From JBARCX01 sp049794535 (GTDB lineage: Bacteria > Pseudomonadota > Gammaproteobacteria > Xanthomonadales > Rhodanobacteraceae), in the NCBI GenBank assembly GCA_049794535.1, contig JBARCX010000337.1:1-7300 (forward strand): 7,300 bases of DNA, in the 5' to 3' direction. Shown here piece after piece: positions 1-4,610 of the stretch. The stretch's first letter is position 1; each line of letters begins with the position of its first letter. Position numbers and translations under genes: made by a program. The notes under the pieces are model-generated. The model saw nothing but the letters and a program-made list of their open reading frames with translations, did no database searches and was not told the origin of the DNA.

Positions 1-45
1 CCTGAGGTCCGCAATCTGCGCGAGGATCGGATTGGTCTCGATCAT
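1..45 (-). CDS. prfB: Probable peptide chain release factor 2, N-terminal 15 residues only (partial)
   Basis: An ATG at 45-43 opens a minus-strand frame that continues past the left edge. The visible residues are MIETNPILAQIADLR. This fits the usual start of bacterial release factor 2, M-(I/F)-E-x-N-P-(V/I)-x-x-x-I-x-D-L. RF2 recognises UGA and UAA stop codons and triggers release of the finished protein on the ribosome. An upstream ATG at 59-57 meets a stop after five codons, and that stop overlaps this start, so 45 is the better start. No strong Shine-Dalgarno is visible just before it. A candidate extended -10 lies 29 to 34 bases upstream. Only 15 codons are seen, so the name rests on this short match and could be wrong. 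The programmed frameshift site of prfB, near codon 25, would lie outside the window. Confidence 0.5.
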   Translation of the reverse strand, partial: MIETNPILAQIADLR

Positions 46-73
46 GGGAAAAAATGCATGGAAACGGCCGCAA

Positions 74-79
74 ATCATA
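74..79 (-). promoter_or_regulatory. Candidate extended -10 promoter element for the prfB-like gene
   Basis: On the minus strand the sequence reads TGATATGAT: a TATGAT hexamer (5 of 6 matches to TATAAT) preceded by the TGn extended -10 motif. No good -35 box is visible 16 to 18 bases upstream, as is usual for extended -10 promoters. Transcription would start near 67 and give a leader of roughly 22 bases before the ATG at 45. Confidence 0.4.
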
Positions 80-181
80 TCAGATCGAGCAGCCTCGCCA
101 TCTGCCTCAGATTGACTGCGCCCCGGCCTGCCCGCGTGCTCTGAACGCCCCGTAAAGGGCACATCCAGAACACGCCACGCA

Positions 182-1264
182 TCAGTCGCCGAAAATAATC
201 GTCGTGCACTCCAACCCACGCATACCAGCAGCCACATCCATGGCCTGCGGCAGCTGCTCCAACGGGAAAGAGCGCATACGCACCTGTCCAAGATCGAGCA
301 GCCCGGCGCGCACCAGTCCAACCAGGCGGCGGCAATCCTCGGCGCTGTACATGAAGTGGCCCATGACCTCCCATTGATTGATGAGCATCTGGCCGTAATC
401 GAGCGGCAGCGGTACACCCATGCTGCCCATCAGCACCAGTCGGCCGCGACGACGCAGCGCGCCGAGCGCACTTAAGGTAGAGCTGGCATCGGTGGCACGC
501 CCCACCATGTCGTAAGCCAAATGGGCACCGCCACCGCTGGCTTCGCGTAAAGCAGCCGTGTCTTGCTCTGCAGAACCCGTCAAAGCAACCGCATGGACTC
601 GCCCCTTGCCTGCCGCCACGAGCGATTCAACCGATGAGACATCGCGCGCTGCCGCCACCACGCGTTCGGCGCCCATGGCCAGCGCGAGCAACACCGCCGC
701 CGAACCGAAATAACCGCTGGCTCCGTTGACGATCACCGTTTCACCGGCCGCCAACCGCCCCCGGCGCAGACCACCAAATGGCACGGTGAACTTGCCCAGC
801 GAGGCCAGTTGCTCCCATGGCAGCGTCGACAAGCCGGCCAGCTTGATCGGTATGGATGCCGGCACGCTTACCAGTTCGCTCAGCGTGCCATCGGGCCAAT
901 CGTTCAATAGTCCCGTGCTCTGTGGGCCAGTGCCAGTCAATCCACTCAAAACTTCTGCCGGATCGTCCACGTTCTCGTTCGCGACAACATAGGGATGCAC
1001 CAACACCGTCTCACCGGGCGTGTAGTGATGTACCCCAGCGCCAACAGCCTCGATCGTACCCACACCGTTGGTGCCAATCGCAAAAGGGGCATCTGGATAT
1101 TGATACTGATGCCCCAACATACCGCTCGCGTAGGCGCCGAGATAGCTCAACAGCGGCACGGCCTTCATGCGTACCAGTACAGCACCGGGCCGAACCGTGG
1201 GTTGGCTACGCTCGACCAGTGCCAACGCGCGATCAGAACCAGGAGATAACTGCCATGCCTTCAT
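182..1264 (-). CDS. Zinc-independent medium-chain dehydrogenase/reductase (alcohol dehydrogenase / quinone oxidoreductase-like)
   Basis: This is a 360-residue protein of the MDR superfamily, whose members use NAD(P)H to reduce or oxidise carbonyls, alcohols, enones or quinones in the cytoplasm. The N-terminal GroES-like half is seen at about 25-135 (PFAIGTNGVGTIEAVGAGV at 60-78, then PGETVLV). The Rossmann half starts at about 170, with the dinucleotide loop NGASGYFGSAAV at 180-191. The zinc ligands of classical alcohol dehydrogenases are absent: the GHE-type motif is replaced by GTNG, and there is no four-cysteine structural zinc loop. A zinc-independent reductase is therefore more likely than a true alcohol dehydrogenase; the substrate cannot be told. 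The start at 1264 is backed by AAGGA at 1275-1271, six bases upstream. The gene is divergent from an MmyB-type regulator, which probably controls it (inference). Confidence 0.85.
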   Translation of the reverse strand: MKAWQLSPGSDRALALVERSQPTVRPGAVLVRMKAVPLLSYLGAYASGMLGHQYQYPDAPFAIGTNGVGTIEAVGAGVHHYTPGETVLVHPYVVANENVDDPAEVLSGLTGTGPQSTGLLNDWPDGTLSELVSVPASIPIKLAGLSTLPWEQLASLGKFTVPFGGLRRGRLAAGETVIVNGASGYFGSAAVLLALAMGAERVVAAARDVSSVESLVAAGKGRVHAVALTGSAEQDTAALREASGGGAHLAYDMVGRATDASSTLSALGALRRRGRLVLMGSMGVPLPLDYGQMLINQWEVMGHFMYSAEDCRRLVGLVRAGLLDLGQVRMRSFPLEQLPQAMDVAAGMRGLECTTIIFGD

Positions 1265-1330
1265 AAGAAGTCCTTGCGGGTGGGTTGCGATGACTCACTA
1301 TGGCAAGCTTCTCAGCACTCAGTAAGCGCA

Positions 1331-1352
1331 TTGCCTATCCTGGTATTCGCAA
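1331..1352. promoter_or_regulatory. Imperfect 22-bp dyad in the divergent intergenic region
   Basis: The segment begins TTGC and ends GCAA, with inner AT/AT and C/G matches; 7 of 11 base pairs about the centre are symmetrical. It lies between the reductase and the regulator and directly abuts the tandem repeats. It could be an operator for the divergent regulator. No footprint or consensus is known to me, so this is only a candidate. Confidence 0.25.
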
Positions 1353-1397
1353 CAACAGGCTAAATAACATCGGGCTAAGTAGCATCAGGCTCGAATA
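1353..1397 (+). repeat. Three tandem 15-bp direct repeats between the reductase and the MmyB-type regulator
   Basis: Three units sit head to tail at an exact 15-bp period: CAACAGGCTAAATAA (1353-1367), CATCGGGCTAAGTAG (1368-1382) and CATCAGGCTCGAATA (1383-1397). The first nine positions (CA-A/T-C-A/G-GGCT) are conserved in all three, while the last six drift. The repeats lie about 33 bases before the regulator start and about 88 bases before the reductase start. The even spacing and conserved core suggest iterated binding sites, possibly for the regulator encoded next to them. A slippage-derived minisatellite with no function is the alternative. Confidence 0.6.
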
Positions 1398-1430
1398 GAG
1401 CGAACCTCATTAGAAGAGCGGATTTGATTC

Positions 1431-2222
1431 ATGGCGACACTTCCCTCCACGCCATCAAGGCAGTTGTTGGCGAGCTTCCTGCGCGAACGGCGTGCGCGTA
1501 TTCAACCGCAGGATGTCGGCCTGCCCTCCGGTGTCCGGCGACGTACGCGCGGACTACGCCGCGAAGAAGTAGCTCAACTCGCAGGTATTGGACTCACTTG
1601 GTATACATGGCTGGAACAGGCGCGCGATATCCATGTTTCCACTTCGTTCCTCGATAACTTATCCAAGGCATTACGGCTTGATCCCGCCGAGTGCGAATAT
1701 CTGCAAACGCTCGCTTGCGGCAACATGAACTCCGTACCTCCGCCACAGGTGCCACCCGTATTACAGCGCATGCTCGATGCGCTCCCGCAGCCGGCTTATC
1801 TGCTGGACATGCATTGGGATGTACTCGCTTGGAACGATGCCACGGCGCGACTGCTCATGGATTACGCCGAACTGCCGCCCTCGCAACGCAACAGCATGTT
1901 GCAGGTGTTTCTCGATCCTGCGTGCCGGCAGCGATTACTCAATTGGGAACACCACGCGCGTGTGGCGATCGCGATGTTCCGTCTCGATGTGGGCCGTGCA
2001 AGCGATGACCTGCGTTTTGCCGCGCTGCTGGATGAACTACAGCGCGGCAGCCCCGAGTTTGCGCAATGGTGGCCACAACAAGATGTGAAGACACGCGAGC
2101 ACGGTATCAAACGCTTCCGCCAGGACGATGGCAGCAGCGCCTGCTATGAACACACGGCGTTCACCGTAGATGGCACGCCGGGGCTACGCATGGTGGTCTA
2201 TACCCCCATCAGCGACACATAG
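1431..2222 (+). CDS. XRE-family transcriptional regulator with MmyB-like ligand-binding domain
   Basis: This is a 263-residue cytoplasmic DNA-binding protein. The N-terminal helix-turn-helix lies at about 12-85, with the typical run RREEVAQLAGIGLTWYTWLE at 43-62 followed by a (G/A)RDIHVS-type segment and helix FLDNLSKALRLD at 73-84. From about 105 to 258 it carries the C-terminal domain of MmyB-type regulators, recognisable from PAYLLDMHWDVLAWNDATARLL at 121-142; this PAS-like domain is thought to bind small, possibly fatty-acid-like, ligands. Such regulators commonly sit divergent to a dehydrogenase or reductase gene that they control. That is the arrangement here, with a 166-bp gap carrying repeats and a dyad. 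The ATG at 1431 has only a weak purine-rich site (about 1412-1421). The stop lies 26 bp from the convergent asnB stop, and I see no terminator hairpin between them. Confidence 0.88.
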   Translation: MATLPSTPSRQLLASFLRERRARIQPQDVGLPSGVRRRTRGLRREEVAQLAGIGLTWYTWLEQARDIHVSTSFLDNLSKALRLDPAECEYLQTLACGNMNSVPPPQVPPVLQRMLDALPQPAYLLDMHWDVLAWNDATARLLMDYAELPPSQRNSMLQVFLDPACRQRLLNWEHHARVAIAMFRLDVGRASDDLRFAALLDELQRGSPEFAQWWPQQDVKTREHGIKRFRQDDGSSACYEHTAFTVDGTPGLRMVVYTPISDT

Positions 2223-2248
2223 ACACTCGCCATCAACAACACTCTCTC

Positions 2249-3940
2249 TCAACCGGCAGGCTCCAATGCCTGAGCGTGCACCCCACGTACAGCACGACCG
2301 GATGGGTCCGCGGCATTCGCAAACGACGGATCCCAAGCCAATGCAGCCGGTGACGAACATGCAATGGACTTACCGCCCGGCACGGTGGCCGCACAGGCTT
2401 CGCCCGGGAAATGCTGCTCGAAGATGCGCCGATAGAAGTAGGCTTCTTTGGTCGCTGGGGTGTTGAACGGATAACGTGCCGCTGCCGCCGCGAATTCGCG
2501 ATCACTCACCGCCTGCTCCGCATGTGCTTTGAGCCCATCGATCCAACCGTAGCCAACGCCATCGCTGAACTGTTCTTTCTGACGCCACAGGATGGCATCG
2601 GGCAGTGCACCATCGAACGCTTCGCGCAGCACGGCCTTCTCGATTCTTCCGTTGCCGGCCATCTTGTACTTTGCATCCATGCCCATGGCGGTATCGATAA
2701 ATTCCAAGTCGAGGAACGGCACGCGCGCCTCCACGCCCCAGGCCATCATCGCCTTGTTCGCGCGCAGACAATCGTAGCTATGAAGCGCATCCAGCTTGCG
2801 CACGGTTTCCTCGTGGAATGCTTCGGCGGAAGGCGCCTTATGGAAGTACAGATACCCGCCGAAGATTTCGTCCGAGCCCTCACCCGACAGCACCATCTTC
2901 ACGCCCATGGCTTTGATTCGCCGCGCTAACAGGTACATCGGCGTGGCAGCGCGAATGGTGGTGACGTCATAAGTCTCGATATGGCGAATCACTTCCGGCA
3001 ACACGTCCAGCCCTTCCCAGAACGTATAGATAAAGCCGTGATGCACGGTGCCTAGCGCATCGGCAGCAATCTGCGCTGCGGCGAGATCCGGCGAGCCATC
3101 CAACCCGATGGCGAAGGAATGCAGGCGCGGCCACCAGGCTTCACTGCGATCGTTGTCTTCAATACGTTCACGCGCGTAGCGAGCGGCGCAAGCAGCAACC
3201 AGCGAGGAGTCCAAGCCACCGGAGAGCAGTACGCCGTAAGGCACATCGGTCATCAACTGGCGATGCACCGCCTGCTCGAAAGCATGACGCAACTCACCCG
3301 GCCCCGGCGCTTGATCTTTCGTGGCCGCATACTCGCGCCACGGCTTGGTGTAATAACGCTGCAGTTCGCCACTGACGCTGTCATAGAAATGCCCAGGCGG
3401 AAACGCTGTCACGTCGGCACACACACCTACCAACGCCTTCATCTCCGAGGCCACGTGCAACCTACCTTGTGCATCATGTCCCCAGTACAACGGGCACACG
3501 CCGATGGGATCACGGGCAATCACGTAGCGCATCGCTGCGCTATCCCATAGCGCGAAGGAAAATATGCCATTGAGCTTGCCAAGCCATTCGCCGATAGAGC
3601 CCGTCGCACTGTGCTCCCGATAAAGCGCGTTGATTACTTCGCAATCCGAACCGGTGGTGAAGTCGTAGTCACTAGCCTTACGCAGCTCGCGGTGGTTGTA
3701 GATCTCGCCATTCACTGCCAGCGCAAGCTCGTCATCGCGCGAGCGCAGTGGTTGCGCTCCACTGGCAGGGTCGACGATGGCCAGGCGCTCATGCACCAGG
3801 ATGACCCCTGCATCGACAAACACGCCGCTCCAATCCGGGCCCCGATGACGTTGGCGCTGAGATAGTTCCAGAGCAAGGCGACGCAAGGCCGCCAGATCAT
3901 CGCCAGGTTGCAGGTCGAACATTCCGAAGATCGCGCACAT
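2249..3940 (-). CDS. asnB: Asparagine synthetase B, glutamine-hydrolysing
   Basis: This 563-residue cytoplasmic enzyme makes asparagine from aspartate, ATP and glutamine. It is collinear with E. coli AsnB (about 554 residues). Cys2 (MCAIFG) is the glutaminase nucleophile, exposed after Met removal. The N-terminal Ntn glutaminase domain also shows RHRGPDWSG at 31-39, HERLAIVD at 50-57, NGEIYNH at 77-83 and GSDCE at 97-101. The C-terminal synthetase domain has the pyrophosphate loop SGGLDSS at 240-246, SGEGSDEIFGGY at 352-363, GVEARVPFLD at 402-411 and WRQKEQFSDGVGY at 452-464. All key residues are present, so it should be active. It has a slightly longer C-terminal tail (RGVHAQALEPAG) than E. 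coli. The ribosome site AAGGA lies at 3954-3950, nine bases before the ATG. It is preceded by an Asn-rich leader peptide and a terminator, so expression is probably set by attenuation. Confidence 0.97.
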   Translation of the reverse strand: MCAIFGMFDLQPGDDLAALRRLALELSQRQRHRGPDWSGVFVDAGVILVHERLAIVDPASGAQPLRSRDDELALAVNGEIYNHRELRKASDYDFTTGSDCEVINALYREHSATGSIGEWLGKLNGIFSFALWDSAAMRYVIARDPIGVCPLYWGHDAQGRLHVASEMKALVGVCADVTAFPPGHFYDSVSGELQRYYTKPWREYAATKDQAPGPGELRHAFEQAVHRQLMTDVPYGVLLSGGLDSSLVAACAARYARERIEDNDRSEAWWPRLHSFAIGLDGSPDLAAAQIAADALGTVHHGFIYTFWEGLDVLPEVIRHIETYDVTTIRAATPMYLLARRIKAMGVKMVLSGEGSDEIFGGYLYFHKAPSAEAFHEETVRKLDALHSYDCLRANKAMMAWGVEARVPFLDLEFIDTAMGMDAKYKMAGNGRIEKAVLREAFDGALPDAILWRQKEQFSDGVGYGWIDGLKAHAEQAVSDREFAAAAARYPFNTPATKEAYFYRRIFEQHFPGEACAATVPGGKSIACSSPAALAWDPSFANAADPSGRAVRGVHAQALEPAG

Positions 3941-3949
3941 GACTGGTTT

Positions 3950-3954
3950 TCCTT
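3950..3954 (-). promoter_or_regulatory. Ribosome binding site of asnB
   Basis: AAGGA on the minus strand, nine bases before the ATG at 3940. It lies downstream of the leader terminator (3976-4011), so asnB is translated from its own site only when the transcript reads through the terminator. Confidence 0.75.
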
Positions 3955-3975
3955 TTGGTTAGTCGCGTTAAGCAC

Positions 3976-4011
3976 AAAAACAAAAGGGCCCGCGGATGGC
4001 GGGCCCTTTTG
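3976..4011 (-). terminator. Rho-independent terminator in the asnB leader (attenuator terminator)
   Basis: Read on the minus strand, CAAAAGGGCCCGC (4011-3999) and GCGGGCCCTTTTG (3993-3981) form a perfect 13-bp stem with a 5-base loop. The second arm ends in UUUUG, followed by UUUUUG down to 3976, giving a classic U tract. It stands 26 bases after the stop of the Asn-rich leader frame and 35 bases before the asnB start codon, inside the asnB leader rather than at a gene end. The only upstream minus-strand frame it could end is the leader peptide, which is what an attenuator requires. The plus-strand direction has only four T's after the stem and is a weaker terminator. Confidence 0.92.
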
Positions 4012-4058
4012 CGTGAAATCTGGAGACTTTTTCTTGTCTACACGCCGGCCCACCCATC
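3995..4058 (-). promoter_or_regulatory. Antiterminator pairing of the asnB attenuator
   Basis: On the minus strand GATGGGTGGGCC (4058-4047, end of the leader frame) can pair with GGCCCGCCATC (4005-3995, most of the terminator 5' arm plus loop). The pairing has 11 pairs, including one G-U, with a single bulged G. It excludes the terminator stem. A shorter protector hairpin, ACCCA (4067-4063) with TGGGT (4056-4052), lies directly after the Asn codons and competes for the same strand. The three mutually exclusive helices match regions 1:2, 2:3 and 3:4 of classical attenuators. The pairings are read from the sequence; free energies were not computed. Confidence 0.8.
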
Positions 4059-4166
4059 GATGTGGGTATTATTATTGGCGTTGTTATTCAGGCCATTCGC
4101 GGCCGCGCAAGCACCTACCGCGAAAGCGGCGATGCAGGGGCGATAACTGGCGGTGACATGGCTCAT
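4038..4166 (-). CDS. Asparagine-rich leader peptide of asnB (42 residues)
   Basis: An ATG at 4166-4164 opens a 42-codon frame ending at TAG 4040-4038. Residues 24-33 read NGLNNNANNN: seven Asn codons (five AAT, two AAC), six of them inside codons 27-33 (4088-4068). The peptide then runs THIDGWAGV to the stop. Its role is inferred to be regulatory. When charged tRNA-Asn is scarce, the ribosome stalls on the Asn block and masks the protector arm just downstream, which lets the antiterminator form so that asnB is transcribed. When Asn is ample, the ribosome reaches the stop, covers 4047-4058, and the terminator forms. This ATG is the only ATG, GTG or TTG start in the frame: an in-frame TAG lies nine codons upstream. 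The Shine-Dalgarno is poor and the peptide is longer than most leader peptides (about 14-35), so the true start is less certain than the Asn block. Confidence 0.85.
   Translation of the reverse strand: MSHVTASYRPCIAAFAVGACAAANGLNNNANNNTHIDGWAGV
4096..4124 (-). repeat. Inverted repeat inside the leader frame, just before the Asn codons
   Basis: On the minus strand TTCGCGG (4124-4118) is followed 15 bases later by its perfect complement CCGCGAA (4102-4096). The resulting 7-bp, GC-rich stem sits in codons 15-24 of the leader. It could act as an early polymerase pause hairpin, which would help couple the ribosome to the polymerase, or it may simply reflect GC-rich codons. Confidence 0.4.
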
Positions 4167-4444
4167 GTGCCCAACTAGAGCACAAGCCTGCTAGGCGTGC
4201 AAGTACGCCGATGGATCTATAGCCCTTTCTGTTTGGCCGTCCGCGAATGAGGACCCAGGCCTTATCGAAACCACTGCCATCTATCGCGAGTCGGCATAAA
4301 GGCCACTGTCACGACTACGCCCCATTTCAGCAATACAACGAGTGATATGCGCTGGGTACAACACATCCATCGTGTAATGCCGCATGGATAGAGGCGGTAC
4401 ACAGTATCGATCTTCACGCCATCTTAGCTTTCGTATTGTTGTTA

Positions 4445-4472
4445 TTTACCAAATGCACTATTTGTGTATATC
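4445..4472 (+). promoter_or_regulatory. Candidate promoter of the porin-antiporter operon
   Basis: TTTACC (4445-4450) and TATATC (4467-4472) each match the sigma-70 consensus at four of six positions and are 16 bases apart, in an AT-rich island within an otherwise GC-rich region. Transcription would begin near 4479 and leave a 5' untranslated region of about 130 bases that contains two inverted repeats. This is a visual match only. Confidence 0.3.
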
Positions 4473-4505
4473 GCATCACTCCTCATGGGCGCGATGAAGG
4501 GGTTT

Positions 4506-4519
4506 GTTACATCCGTAAC
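4506..4519. repeat. Short inverted repeat GTTAC-atcc-GTAAC upstream of the porin gene
   Basis: Two perfect 5-bp arms are separated by four bases, in the presumed 5' untranslated region of the porin. The left part, TTTGTTACAT, resembles OmpR-type half sites known at enterobacterial porin promoters. That resemblance is an inference from memory of the consensus, and the position downstream of the promoter candidate would suit repression better than activation. Confidence 0.3.
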
Positions 4520-4571
4520 TATGCCGGCACAAGCATCATCTACAGATGTGCGATGCCTGACACACGCCATG

Positions 4572-4588
4572 AACAGGTCCAACCTGTT
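4572..4588. repeat. Perfect 7-bp inverted repeat next to the porin ribosome site
   Basis: AACAGGT (4572-4578) and ACCTGTT (4582-4588) are exact reverse complements around a 3-base centre CCA. The element ends 22 bases before the porin ATG and about ten bases before its ribosome site. It may be an operator for a dimeric repressor, or an RNA hairpin affecting translation or mRNA stability. Confidence 0.5.
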
Positions 4589-4610
4589 GTTCGTTCACAA
4601 GGAGCGAGGA

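Larger units (their letters stand above)
4167..4571. other. Divergent intergenic region between the asnB leader and the porin gene
   Basis: About 400 bases hold no convincing gene; the frames here are short and look like chance. It must contain the promoter of the asnB leader (minus) and that of the porin (plus). For the minus strand the best -10 I can find is TATAGA (4221-4216), about 50 bases before the leader ATG, with no convincing -35. For the plus strand see the candidate at 4445-4472. A frame open from a GTG at 4464 runs into the porin gene, but its first 49 codons look untranslated. Confidence 0.5.

Noticed and set aside
147..160. GCCC-loop-GGGC hairpin after the reductase stop as a terminator
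   Set aside because: The stem is only four base pairs and no T tract follows on either strand.
75..374. 99-codon minus-strand frame overlapping the end of the reductase gene
   Set aside because: It lies out of frame over the well-supported reductase and its downstream gap, and its sequence shows no domain.
2223..2248. Shared terminator between the convergent regulator and asnB genes
   Set aside because: Only 26 bases separate the stops and no inverted repeat or T tract is visible there.
3908..4156. Plus-strand frames of 63 to 82 codons across the asnB leader
   Set aside because: They run antisense to the leader peptide, terminator and asnB start, have no recognisable domain, and are fully explained as shadows of those elements.
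4132..4173. Weak promoter match (TTGCAC-17-TCTAGT) just before the leader ATG on the minus strand
   Set aside because: Only three and four of six consensus matches, and transcription would start at the leader start codon, leaving no room for a ribosome site.
4464..4610. N-terminal extension of the porin by 49 codons from a GTG at 4464
   Set aside because: The ATG at 4611 follows a strong ribosome site and begins a typical signal peptide; the extension would bury that signal peptide inside the protein, and it overlaps the promoter candidate and two inverted repeats.
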